This document shows, piece after piece, positions 11,701-21,890 of a stretch of DNA of 64,000 bases; positions within the stretch are counted from its first letter, which is position 1, and every line of letters begins with the position of its first letter. The notes under the pieces are model-generated. The model was not told where the DNA came from, made no database searches, and saw only the letters and a list, made by a program, of their open reading frames with translations. Source of the DNA: Nectonema munidae (taxonomy: Eukaryota > Nematomorpha > Nectonematoida > Nectonematidae); the NCBI GenBank assembly GCA_030549495.1, contig JAUIRK010001055.1:1-64000 (forward strand). The letters run 5' to 3'. The position numbers were made by a program, and so were the translations under genes.

Positions 11701-14700
11701 ACTCATCGTTGCGAGACTGGATTTTGTGCAATGATGTCTTTAAAAACAAGTTCACGTAATAAGCTTGCAATTGATTCAGACATGAGATGCTGTCTGTCGA
11801 GTATTACACCATGTTTTGGAAAACTTTTTTCTGACAAACAATACCAGCCTTAGCATTAAATTATACTAAATTTGTTAGATTATATTAATTCAAATAAATT
11901 TTTTCAATTAAACTTCCTCTTACTAACAAGTGTTTGTATTATAAAATATAACATGTAAATTTTCTTGCTTTTAACTTTAAACGGCTGAATTAAAAAGAAT
12001 TTCATAGGGGTGATAAAAAAAATTTTAATAATTTTTTTTTCTAGAGGAGCATTGGTCATTATTGGGTTGTTGATGATTGTTGGTCTTAGCCTCATTCTGA
12101 AAAAAGATCGGATTAACGAAACAAGTGAATTAATTGAAGAAGGTAAAATTATACAATATTAGTCGAACTTTTTTTATAGAAAATGAAATCGAAGGTTTAT
12201 CATTGAGAAATTTAAATGACGATGATATGAGGAGTGTGCTTGCGGGAAAGATACGACCTCAAGAAAGATAATGATGTTGATAGAAAAACTTAGAGAGAAT
12301 CATTCAAAAAAGAGTGGTGTTCATGCTTCAGACAGTTCAGATCGCACAGTTTTCAAAGTTACTGAACCCTTAATCACACTCATTTAGGGGTAATTGCTAA
12401 AAAATATTTTAAATTTTTAAAGAGCGATTCTAGTTTTTTGTCCACGCCAATTAATACTCCAAATTATTCGAAAACCATTTACGATCTCCTTGAAAAAAAT
12501 GAAAATTATAAGGAAGTTGATAGGTTCGTGGAAGAAACAGCTTATTCAAAATCCTATGATCTGGAGATATAAAAGATAAGAACTTACCTTTTATTTTTTG
12601 TTTACTTATGAAAATTTTTTGTAAACACACTTGACTTCAAAATTATCGCATAAATTCACCTCAAAAAAACCAAGAACTAATTTGATTTAAATGGTTATAA
12701 CTATTAATTTTTCAACAAACATAGATGTATTAATAATGATTATTATCTATAGAAGATATTGATATGAGTGAATCAGAGGCTAAACATTTTTGTAAAAAGA
12801 ATTTTTGAAAGTAGGAAGTTTGAGAGACAAATCCAAAATGAACAAAGCCAAAAGAAAGACTTTTAGAAGTAGAAGGGCTTTTATTCAAGTTTCAAGCAAT
12901 GATAATGTTATGATATTATTTTAAAATACAATGTTCTTGAAGATATAGAGTTTGTAAGATTTTTTTTTCATTTTTTCTTTTCAATAAAATTAACTTTTAA
13001 ATATTGAAAAAAAGTTTTTTTTATTACAAAACTTGAAAAAGAAACAACAGACAAAAACTGTAATGTATTAATTATGAAGCTGAAAACAATATTCAATCAG
13101 GATTCTGTAAGTATTTGCATATCATTTTTCTATTTTTCGACATTTAATAAATATATTAAATCTCCAAACTGTATACTACGATCGTTTCTATTCCATGTAC
13201 AAATGACTAGGGAGACATTGTTAAACTTTCTGTTCACATTTTGCTAGATGTAAGATTTGATATACCTCATTCGGCGAGACGATGTTACATAAGTTATTAC
13301 CTATAAGTACCCAGATCTTGTGTTAAAAATGGGTTTAGAATCTAAACAAAGTTTTCACAGAGGACACAATAAAATAATTATGGAGAAGTAAAAATTGATG
13401 GAAAAAATTTGGCAAAATAATTAATAAAGTGAGACACTTTATTATAAAAAAGTAATTTCGTACAATTTCCTAACTATTACAAACTAAGATCACAAAATAT
13501 TAAACTAAACAAAGCTCTAAATATCCCTGAAATTCAAACAATTTTCGAAAAAGTGTGAAGAAAAACCGCTGTCAGTGGTGAAATACTTGAAAATGTCGAG
13601 GAATATTTAACACTATGGTCTCTAACTAATAGCACCAAGAAAAGAGTTGCGTAACTCGGGTTGAAAAGTTTTGTTTCATGGCGTGATCAACTTATCGTGA
13701 TTAACGGTTTGGATGAAGGTCCATTTTAAAATATGAGAGTTATGAAACTAAAATTCAAAAATACTCGGTGAAAAGATTGCTCTACTTATCTATCCCAAGT
13801 TTCTTTTTGAAAAAAGGTGTAAAGAGTTTAAGAAAAACTTTTTCAAAATAAACATTACTTTAAAGATGAGATTGGAAGGAATGCAGTGAAGAAACAATTC
13901 ATATATTCTACTTCGCACTTGTAGAAGCATTTGTGGAGACTGCTCACTCAGTATGAGAGAAGCTGTTTTCTTCAAGTAGCGCTCCCAATCCGGTAGGATT
14001 GGAACTTCGCCATCTTTAATGGGATACCTAACGATAGTTATCTATATATTACTTTTTATATTAGATATATTACTGATCTCAATGAAAGATAAAAGCGCTA
14101 AAACTGAAAATAAGGTGTAAGAGCCAGGATATTTAAAATCAAAAACATATCAATTAAATCAATTCTGACTCTTTAGAAACACTGCTATCCTCTTTCTCCC
14201 AAGATTAATACATTTCTTAAAAAAGTTAAAACTAAAAAAAATTAAGTAAATAACAAAAACTGTCAAAGAATATCCGTTTATTGCGCATAAATACGAGAAC
14301 AATTTTACGCACAAATACATTATAACGAACCCACACTTGAATATCTCAAACTAAAATTTTTAAGGCTTAGACAAAAACCAGGAAAAGTTTTCATCTAAGA
14401 TGACAGTCAGAGTTAGAGAAAAGAGTGCACCCAGGGATGGACCGAGAGGGGGGATGCATACCCCCCCCCCCCCACCAGCAATCTATTCAAGAAAAATTAA
14501 GGTTGGAGTCCACCCTAAAATAGAAATCAAAATTGATTAAATCATTGATCGATTTTCAAAGCAAAAAGAAAGAAGAAAAGACTTTGTAATATAATTTTAA
14601 TCATTTATTTTACATACGTTTTCAAATTTCTTCCCTAATAAAATGTGTAAAATATTTTGATAATATTAGTATACCCCCCCCCCCCCCCACAAAAGATTTC

Positions 14701-17700
14701 TGGATCCCCCACTGAGTGCACCAATAAAAACATGAAGCAGAAAACTAACAAAGAAGGCAGTTATTAACTTGTTTACATATCCCTAGTTAGAGAAAATATA
14801 AATCAATGAAGCAACTTACAAACTACATTCAAATAAGTATACAAGGAAAAGAATGGCCAGGAGTACAAAGACAACAGGAGGGGCAGCAAGCAAACGCATT
14901 CAAATGGAGAAAAGGGAAATGAAAGTAAGGGAATTAGGGTATACTGCTTTACAGAGCTCACTTCAAGCATGAGAATCGCTCTGCGAAGATTGCCTTTACT
15001 CTGAACGGCTATTTCATCAGCAAACTTTGTGGGCAAATTCAAGTCTTCCTTAGCGTAGATATTCTTTAATATGCTGACTATCTAAAATCAGAAACAAAAA
15101 TTAGTGCAAACAACAAAATGTGTTGGCTGTTAATCGAAGAATAGGCAGGACAATTTTGTCCTTAGACTTTTTCATATTCACTTACTGAGCATTGTGGTAA
15201 GTATATTTGTGTCTCGGTTGAAGAAAGAACAAGTTGTTCTTCCAGCTCAATAAATGATACTGAAATAAGCTTACCATGTGAAGCACTTATTATTGTGCAA
15301 GAGGATAAAGTGAATGAGAAGACTAATCACAGCACATACTTGATCAGATGAAGGAGAAGCTACTCGGATAACGAGGCATCTGCTTATCAAGGGAGAAATC
15401 ATTTTGCTGAGCGAGTCTGTTATGAGAATAAGGCGACAAGTTGCGAGATACTTTTCCATACTACATCGCAACGCTTGCTGCGCCTCAAAGGAGAGTGAAT
15501 TCGCCTGGCAAAGAACTATCACTAAATGAAGAGAGAAACAGACAGGTGTCAATCAGGTCAATAAGAGCAATCGTTCAAATTAAAGGCATCTTTGATGTAT
15601 TTAATGCTCAAAGGTATTGGTGAGGCGGAACATTTAACAATCTACTATGACAATTAGTGTAAAAGGTTACACAGGTTTTTATAGCATAAATATATTGAAT
15701 ACCTGTATTTTTATTGGTGATGAGCAGGGTGTAGTCAAAGTTTTTTAGGTCAATACAGTCAAAAAAAGTTTATTAGTTTACTCAAAAATTTATAAATTTT
15801 GCAGAATAAATGCTTACATTTTTAATTTTTTTTTAAAATATCACCCACACAATTTATTTGCTTACAAAACAAACCAGTACCTTGAAAGATTATTTGCAAT
15901 GTTGAATAAACTTGTATTCATGAATGATTTTGCGTCCTTCAATTTCATTAAATATATAATAAGCTTCCTGAACAAAATCAGCTAATTTATGTCGATTGAA
16001 TGTTATTTAGAAAAAAAATGCTACTCATAACATTTTATTAGCTCTGGTATGAAAAGCATGCTCCGCTCTATATGACAGCTATAAGCAATGGAACATTTTA
16101 TGTATTAGATCGAAAAAACACATGTGTTGTTTGAGTAGAAATAACCTAATATGAATAGACGCATAATTTTTAAATTGAGTGATAAATTTGTGTTCTCATA
16201 CTCACTTTTATTATGTCTACACGCTCATTTGCAATCTTTATTATATACCTTTTACTATTTCAGAAACATAAATATTTGCTTTTAATCACTATGACGTCTA
16301 CTGGAGGTATGTGTCTAAATAAAGATAATTTTTTTATATTTTTGGGGAAATAACTTTTAAATCACTATTTTTACTCACCTGAATTATAGAGAGGAAAAAT
16401 ATCAATAATTGATTCAATATCCAAACATATTTTCCCAGAATCAATTGAAGATTGTAGATGATAACATGAACACCGATTCAAACTTCACTGATAAGTTCAC
16501 ACAAGGCTTATTTGATATCACAAACCGAACTGAATGATCTTGGGTTCTTGACTATGTAATACGCGTTCCATGAACCGATTTTTTTAATTAATAAAAATAA
16601 AAAACGTGTTTAAAAAACCAGTTTTGACTTTAGTCAAACATTTTTTGAATAAATTGATTTGTTTTTCTTTCAAAATATATACCTTTTCATTTTACTTATG
16701 TTTTGTATTCAATTTTATGTTTCCAAATACTTGCTCATTTTATTTAATGCTAATTTCTTTCCTTTAGCCATTTTCCCAAATGCTCTAAGTTAGGTGAAAA
16801 TTTTCTGATCCCCAAAAAGAATATCAATCACCACAAAATTGAAAACGGGAGACCCATCACACTAGTCAAATATTGCGAGAAAAGTATTCGTTATATAACT
16901 TGGCTGCAATACTATAAAGTAAGAAACGTTCTTTTGAGCTTAAAGTACTAAAAATCAAAAACAATTTTGAAATGAAGGCAACGTTCTTGGATTCCGTCTC
17001 TTCGTTTCTTTTGCCTGGAAAGCAACATCCATTTTTAACATCTATTTTTTCTTCAACACATTTTTGAGGATCAGCATTTTCGCTTATAAATATGATGAAA
17101 AATAAATACCTCAACAGACACTTAAGAATAGGACAAAGTAATTACCAAACGTAATTTCGGCATATTAACTACTAGTTTGCATTCTCGAATAAATCTTAAG
17201 AATTTTCACCATTTACCCATACAATGAAATTGTCAGGAGAAAAGTCAGAGAAATGGAGCAATCAGTATGCCTGAAATTAAAACTGCTTTAATGCAAATAA
17301 TGAGTTGCTACCTTTTTGAAGCAACGGCAACAAGAACGGGTAGACTGGATTTGCTATATAAAGCACTTCTTACTCTTAGAAACGAGTGACGTGTGTTTTC
17401 ATCGACTGGATTGTTTTCTTCCAGATTGTCTACATCAAATCAAGCGTAGGTGCTCTTTCTTTTGTTAAAGATTTTTTCTCCATAGCTATTATTTCATTTT
17501 CAAAAATCCAGTTTTACCCGGTCTTGAAAAAAAACATCGGTTCTAAAAAGCGGTTTTGAGTGGAATTTACAAAAATCAAATGTTAAAATTTCCTTGTTTA
17601 GAAATCTTCAAAACATTTCAATTCTTTTTTTGTTCAAAAAGAAGGCTAGTGACGTGTAACAATTAAAAGATGCTTGTGAAAAGAATTTATTCATTTATTC

Positions 17701-18560
17701 TTCCAAAACAAATCTTAAAGGTGTTTCGTTAAAGAATGGAAACAACAAGACACCTATTCCAATTACAAACTCATCACAAATGAAAGAAACTTCTGAGAAC
17801 TTAAAGCTCATGCTATCATCATCATCATCATCATCCATTTTGCCTTCTAGGCATGGTTATTGTTCCCAAAGAGTCGAGGTCAACCAGTTTGCTGCAACAA
17901 CTACGCCATTTCATTCTTTCTTTAGCATCACTTCGCACAAGCTTTCTTTTTTCCATATCGTGGTGAATCACTTCATTCCATGCTTTCTTTGGTCTTCCTC
18001 TCTTCATCCTTCCATCAATCAATTCATCTTTTATCTTCTTTACAACGTTCCCTTCGGACATCATTTCGACACGACCACACCAACGTAATCTATTCTCTTC
18101 TAAATGCACTTCTATATCCTCAATTCCAATTTTCTTTCTCAACATCAAGCTTTCTTTTTAGCTGCTACACATCGTAGCTCTGGTAATGGGTTTTCAAAGC
18201 GGGCATACTAAGTAATGTTGATTTTTGTGTGCGTGGCAAACTCGAGCAAAAATAAACACTATACAGAAAAAGAATGTGCAATTAAAACAATTTTTGATCC
18301 ACGTGAAAATCCATGTAGGACAAGATTCTTCTAGCACATTTGCACATAAAACTGAGAATAATGAAGAATTTTGTAAAAGCAATGAACAGCGCAGAAAAAT
18401 TTGGTTGTTTAAAGCAGAAAGTTGCTTTAAAAGCAAATCAAAAACTAAAGATTTTAGATCATTGGCTCACAAATTTCCAAATTCTTCAATGATAAACACT
18501 TTGAATTAACTTTAGGTGCAAAAGAAAAGAAGTTTCAATTAGTGACCAAAGGTTTTTCAG

Positions 18561-18606
<46 letters not shown>

Positions 18607-21600
18607 ACTATGCAAAGCTTGTAAAAAATGAAATGTAATACGTCACTGAAGATGCATTTTAACTTTCACATTTTAGCTTTTTTATAGAAAACTGTGGAAT
18701 GGTCAGTGCTTAACAAGGAAGATTTTATCAAATTTTTCAGTGATAGAAAAAAGATACCAAGATAAATCGGAATCAAATATGTTAGCAGAGTATTGCCGCA
18801 AAATCAGTAAACAAGATTCCTTATAATCCTATAAACATCAAACAAAATGTCTAAGATAGCTGATGATGAAGATTGAGGAACGCAAATAAGCATTTTTTTT
18901 ATCCATTTATTAGTCAATCCATTGCATACCGAAACTTTATATATCATAAAATTCTAGCCAACAAAACGTTTTTCGATATGATATTTAATTTTAGCAATAA
19001 AGGTTACATATAATTAAAATATTATTTTATGAGAAGCACTTTGGCAAGTTAAAAAGTTTTTATAATTTTAAAGTAGTATTTACGTAAGTATACCTTCTTA
19101 AATTCTTATTCCTTTAAAAGAAAAGAATTGAATTACAGTTAAACTTGCCTAAACCAAACTTAAACTGGATAAACAAAGTTGGCCGGTTTGCACAATATTT
19201 CGTTTTTTACAAATGTAGAAAAAAAGGTTTATTGAAATATATAATCTTTTTTTTTAAATAAAATATTCTAAACTTGTTTGTTCAAACTTGAATTTCTCCT
19301 TGACTAACTCTGCTTCTGCTTCTTGTAAATCTTAGAAGAAGCTTCTTGCATTTTTGCTCTTGAGGTATTTAGAGCAATTTTGAACATTATACATCATCGA
19401 AACTGCATCTCCAATACTATAAAAAAGTATTGTAAAATATATTTCGATTTTTTACAGATTTTTCTATGAATAAATAAGATATAATTTTTTTCAGATTATT
19501 TAGGCATTCAGATTTCGGTTTTCACGAAATTCAATAAAAATGAGTTTACTAAAAAAAATTGGTGATATGTAAAAAGTTTGGTTATTACAAGTTTCGTTTT
19601 AAGCAAGTTTGATAACAATATAAAGGATCTTTTTTGTGCAATAAGGAATTCTTTAACAAGTTAAAGATTTTTGATAATGAAGTGGAAAATTATAAACTTT
19701 CATTATATTTTGCATATAAGAAGTATTGGAAGGCTCTCTTCGATTAGCAACACTACACAGCAAAATGAACTACTGTTGCTAAATAAAAGCATGGCGAGAT
19801 ACATATAATAGAATAAACACTACGAGATTTGTATTAGGATTGAAAATACCTTTAAAATCAATAGAGGAATTAATTTTGGCACTGTTTGATTGAGCAATCA
19901 ATTTGATTAATTCTTGAACGACTGTTTTATCATGGAATCCAGCAGAACTAAAGAGAATAAGTTTTAAAAAATATTTTATATACAACTTTTTTAAGAGTCA
20001 AATTTAATCAGATGCTCAAATTTTATCGATCTAATCAAATCCAACTATAATAAATTGATAGAACCAAAATTAAAAAGTTTTTTATTTGAATGTGGACAAT
20101 CGAGCCAACATTTTTGTGAACAATTTATTGGACATAAATTCTATTAGCATTAAGAACGAATCGTCTTACTAATTCTAGACAAATTTATTCTCAAGTACAA
20201 AACCAAGCAAAATAAGTCGAAGGAGAATCAATAAAACAATCTATTTTTAAATTGAAATAATCAAACTAAAAAAATAAAAAGTTTAACTTAAAAAATTATT
20301 TCATTTGTATAAAATGGTTGGAAAAAAAATGCTTTATTCCCTCTAGAGTATAAAACAAGACACACAAATATTTTTAGTTTCATAAAAATTATAAAACAAA
20401 ATCGTGCTTTTAATTTTTTGATGGAAAAGTATACAAATAAATTATGCTATAAAAGCCGATTTTTTATTACAATCTAGAACATTTAATTGATGTAATATTA
20501 TTATTATACGTTTTACTTCAATTGTTAGTTGGATCTTAAATATTTTCCTTCTCAAAGAAATTTTTGTCATTTTTGATGTTGAGCTTAACTTTGTTATATT
20601 CTTAACGTTAAGGCTCATTATTCTGCGATTATAATTTTGAGTGCAATATTAAAATACTTTCTTACGGGATAATATTTTATATCGAATATTAAGATTCGGG
20701 TTAGGGCGATTCTAGATCATGATTATGATTCTGATTCGTCGATTTTTTTTTTAATTACAACACTCTAATTGTGATTAGTAAAAAAACGTATTTGGACGAG
20801 TTTAATGGGTTGTCGGAAATATATTGCTTTAGTTTCGAGTAGCTTACTCGAACACCATCTGTGCTGATGCATGATTAGCTGAAATATCTTTGCCCTTTTT
20901 AATATATCTTTCATTCTGCTTTTGATTTTTTTCATTTCAAAAAATTCTGATTAGTAAGAACATATTTGCAGGTATTTACAAGTGAGTTTAGTTAGCAGTG
21001 AAAAGATGGATTGCTTTATTTCCGGCAGCTTATTCGATCACCATCTGTGCTGATGCATGATTCGCTGAAATATGCATATATTTGTTCTTCATAGCTGTCA
21101 AAGAGTAAGGGGCAGGTGTACACGACTTCTAGCTCTAAGAATGAAGATAATCCATTTTTACTCGTGGTTTCTACTGTGTGGGTGAATTGTCATCTTATTG
21201 TGTTGCCTCGATAGGGTGGGTAGGTAATGCGAAGTTCAGTTCTTAGTTTTTCACGCTCTTTCTTCTGATGTATACCAGAGAAGCTTCGAGTGCTCCAATT
21301 ATTATTGAGAGAATCTGACTTTTATGGTTTTCTAGGTTTGATTTTGATTCTAATTTTTGGGGTTTTTTCTGATTATAATCAGAAACGATCGCAACTCTAG
21401 TCAAGATACATCGCAATTTCGAGTTCCAATTTCAATTTGCGTGTATTGATTAGTTAAAAAAGGAATGTAAGAACCTGGGATTTATTTGAACATGGCAACT
21501 ACTGGAAATGGTTTCAATCTCAACTTTTGCGTCTGAAGGCGTTGTGAAAGTGTGTGAAGTAATGTGCAGCTTGTCTACACGAGCTCCATACAACTCGCGC

Positions 21601-21680
21601 AGCATACAGTACACACGAGTCATCTTGCCACAACCAGATGGGCCATGCACAATGAGATTTGTGAAATTACGGGTACGAAT
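2527..21680 (-). CDS. RFC3: Replication factor C subunit 3 (RFC3 / yeast Rfc5 orthologue), six exons, 5' exon missing
   Basis: RFC3 is a small AAA+ subunit of the RFC clamp loader, which opens and loads PCNA at primer-template junctions in the nucleus. Visible exons in transcript order are 21475-21680, 19850-19947, 15340-15521, 14945-15081, 13859-14027 and 2527-2736. Every junction is GT-AG and the phases join without a break, giving 333 residues that I align from memory with human RFC3 (356 aa) from about residue 29 to the end. Seen motifs are Walker [11 protein letters not shown], the sensor-1 region CRLILITDS, the SRC motif, and the C-terminal collar helix ending [18 protein letters not shown]. 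The Walker B region reads [10 protein letters not shown]; the acidic pair of human RFC3 is replaced, which resembles yeast Rfc5. The N-terminal exon was not found. The last intron is 11.1 kb and full of transposons. AATAAA on the minus strand lies at 2504-2509. Confidence 0.93.
3890..4720 (+). mobile_element. Degenerate non-LTR retrotransposon (reverse transcriptase fragment), CR1/Jockey-like
   Basis: Around 3930-4060 the plus strand reads [15 protein letters not shown], the usual start of the fingers region. At 4065-4370 it reads [20 protein letters not shown] and then [11 protein letters not shown], which are motif B (GVPQGSxLGP in good copies) and the YADD catalytic box. Downstream, [14 protein letters not shown] is the thumb start. 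There are several shifts and stops. It differs from the next LINE, so these are separate insertions. Confidence 0.75.
5130..7083 (+). mobile_element. CR1-like LINE, 5' truncated, interrupted by a SINE
   Basis: Plus-strand pieces run in order. [18 protein letters not shown] is at about 5605-5670. [32 protein letters not shown] (motif A), [20 protein letters not shown] (motif B) and FADDVTI (YADD box variant) lie in 5681-6110. [19 protein letters not shown] and [13 protein letters not shown] lie in 6230-6484. After the SINE at 6745-6894 the C-terminus resumes with [13 protein letters not shown] and ends with a stop at about 7083. At least three stops or shifts are visible; an in-frame TGA sits just before the FADD box. 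Confidence 0.85.
6745..6894 (-). mobile_element. tRNA-derived SINE (copy 1)
   Basis: Read on the minus strand it starts GGGACGTGAGTAGTGTTGG, has a polymerase III B box GGTTCGATTCC (plus 6833-6843), and ends ACCGTTACCTTTACC. It is about 85% the same as the plus-strand copy at 47177-47325 over some 150 bp. It lies inside the C-terminal coding part of a LINE. No clear target duplication was seen. Confidence 0.8.
7253..10686 (-). mobile_element. pogo/Tigger-family DNA transposon, degenerate
   Basis: The ends are inverted: left GTAAAATCTCGTTGTGTCGA and right, read inward, CAGTAAAATCCCGTTGTGTC. A TA follows the right end (10687-10688). The minus strand encodes a Tigger transposase: HTH/CENP-B-like region with [11 protein letters not shown] and GWLNR (8562-8825), then [42 protein letters not shown] (8005-8502). 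After a frame change come [16 protein letters not shown] (about 7970-8020) and a C-terminus at 7398-7937. The three catalytic Asp positions (NADE, LDN, MDQG) are recognisable. There are about three or four frame breaks. A hAT MITE sits in its transposase-free right part. Confidence 0.85.
9798..10145. mobile_element. hAT-type MITE nested in the Tigger element
   Basis: It is 348 bp long with inverted ends CAGAGGCTTAGCTAG and (right end, read inward) CAGAGGCGTAGCTAG. It is flanked by the exact 8-bp target duplication GTTCATTC at 9790-9797 and 10146-10153, which is the hAT pattern. No transposase is encoded. Confidence 0.9.
10930..11760 (+). mobile_element. hAT transposase C-terminal half (SCAND3/ZBED5-like)
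   Basis: At 11021-11233 the plus strand encodes [20 protein letters not shown], a signature of the SCAND3/ZBED5-type hAT transposases, then KVAYLANFF. After a break, 11430-11759 encodes [20 protein letters not shown], the dimerisation region. One frame break separates the two parts, and the N-terminal domain is absent. It begins about 240 bp beyond the Tigger right end. Confidence 0.8.
12040..13760 (+). other. Decayed coding-like DNA of unknown origin in RFC3 intron
   Basis: Short plus-strand peptides with protein-like composition follow each other, for example [20 protein letters not shown] (about 12180-12240), [20 protein letters not shown] (about 12440-12500) and [20 protein letters not shown] (about 13570-13630). 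I recognise no family. The spacing and decay suggest an old transposon or retrocopy. Confidence 0.35.
13859..14027 (-). CDS. RFC3: RFC3 exon (collar domain)
   Basis: The exon starts after CGTTAG with the base that completes Gln, and ends AAA/GTAATG. It encodes [20 protein letters not shown], then [11 protein letters not shown], then [17 protein letters not shown]. Human RFC3 has DWEVYLRETANAIVSQQTP and RLYELLTHCIPPEIIMK at the same places. Confidence 0.93.
14432..14714. mobile_element. hAT-type MITE with internal poly-C tracts
   Basis: This 283-bp element in an RFC3 intron runs from CAGGGATGGACC to GGATCCCCCACTG. It is flanked by the exact 8-bp duplication AGTGCACC at 14424-14431 and 14715-14722. 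Two runs of 14 or more C lie at about 14460-14474 and 14675-14689. It has no coding capacity. Confidence 0.85.
14945..15081 (-). CDS. RFC3: RFC3 exon
   Basis: The acceptor is TTTTAG/ATA and the donor GCA/GTATAC, giving 137 nt. The product [20 protein letters not shown], followed by [11 protein letters not shown], matches the lid/sensor-2 part of RFC3 (human NLPSQLAHRL...RNLRKALLMCE). An earlier GTGAGC could be read as a donor, but it would delete the conserved SSVKQY. Confidence 0.9.
15340..15521 (-). CDS. RFC3: RFC3 exon with Walker B region and SRC motif
   Basis: The acceptor is CATTTAG/TG and the donor CAA/GTATGT. It encodes [18 protein letters not shown], then [12 protein letters not shown], then [12 protein letters not shown] downstream CAG could pass for the acceptor, but starting at CATTTAG restores the conserved VIVL strand and the reading frame. 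Gln and Asn stand where human RFC3 has Glu and Asp, so this subunit is probably a poor ATPase, as in yeast Rfc5. Confidence 0.93.
15522..17809. other. AT-rich RFC3 intron DNA
   Basis: No exon or element end could be supported here. The short open frames at 15441-15623 and 16866-17114 have no known product. Confidence 0.4.
17815..18176 (-). mobile_element. RTE-like LINE 3' end fragment with (GAT)n tail
   Basis: The minus strand from about 18148 to 17831 encodes [20 protein letters not shown], then [20 protein letters not shown], a C-terminus shared by many RTE-like endonuclease/reverse transcriptases (LRWxGHVxRM...GRPKxxW). The coding end runs into (GAT)n at 17815-17836, the kind of 3' microsatellite tail these LINEs carry. 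Everything upstream of the last 100 codons is absent (5' truncation). Confidence 0.8.
18567..18603. repeat. (GA)n microsatellite
   Basis: About 18 perfect GA dinucleotides lie in an RFC3 intron. Confidence 0.95.
18604..19849. other. AT-rich RFC3 intron DNA
   Basis: I see long A/T runs only; no exon, repeat pair or element end. Confidence 0.4.
19850..19947 (-). CDS. RFC3: RFC3 exon
   Basis: This 98-nt exon follows acceptor CTCTTTAG and ends AAAG/GTATTT. Its product [19 protein letters not shown]...SIDFK matches the human stretch SDAGNSDRVVIQEMLKTVAQ...RDFK. The first base completes a Ser codon from the previous exon and the last base starts the Val codon of the next. Confidence 0.92.
20760..21085. 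repeat. Diverged two-copy tandem duplication, period about 185 bp
   Basis: The block CACCATCTGTGCTGATGCAT occurs at about 20853-20872 and again at about 21039-21058. Similar sequence lies on both sides (GATTAGTAA...ATTGCTTTA...GCTGAAATAT). It sits in the RFC3 intron between the exons at 19947 and 21475. Confidence 0.8.
21475..21680 (-). CDS. RFC3: RFC3 exon with Walker A (first visible exon)
   Basis: The exon reads [20 protein letters not shown], then a segment matching the RELYG and TTPS blocks of RFC3, and ends ...VQINP plus two bases of the next codon. The acceptor is TTCTTAG before ATTCGTACC and the donor is CCCAG/GTTCTT. The P-loop has Met where a canonical Walker A has Thr or Ser; human RFC3 also departs there (GPSGAGKKTR). 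Confidence 0.93.
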
Positions 21681-21775
21681 CTAAGAACATTAAAATGCAA
21701 CATTACAAATAAAGATGTTGAAAAAAAGTGAAATAACTAAGTGTGCTAAAATAAACAAGAAAGTACGTTAGATGC

Positions 21776-21890
21776 CAGGGTTGAGGAGTCGGAGGCAAAA
21801 TATAAATCTGACTCCGACTTCTTGTACTTAAAAAACGCACCACGATTCCGACTGCTATCCCATTAAAATCTCCGAGCCATTGCAGCCCTG
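21776..21890. mobile_element. Short hAT-type MITE (GAGTCGGAG family)
   Basis: This 115-bp palindrome-like element runs from CAGGGTTGAGGAGTCGGAG to CTCCGAGCC...GCAGCCCTG. The flanks TTAGATGC and TTAGAGGT match at 6 of 8 positions, fitting a decayed 8-bp duplication. Confidence 0.7.

Larger units (their letters stand above)
2737..13858 (-). other. RFC3 last intron (11.1 kb), filled with transposons
   Basis: This intron interrupts the collar domain between LIFK and VLLKEI. It contains, in plus order, LINE fragments (3890-4720 and 5130-7083), a SINE (6745-6894), a Tigger element (7253-10686) with a hAT MITE inside it (9798-10145), a hAT fragment (10930-11760) and decayed coding-like DNA (12040-13760). 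The stretch 2740-3880 is plain AT-rich sequence. Confidence 0.85.

Noticed and set aside
19779-19985. Reading the RFC3 exon at 19850 through to include the peptide after DFK
   Set aside because: The GT after AAAG joins in phase to the exon at 15521 and restores the conserved DFK-VIVL strand; read-through gives non-conserved residues.
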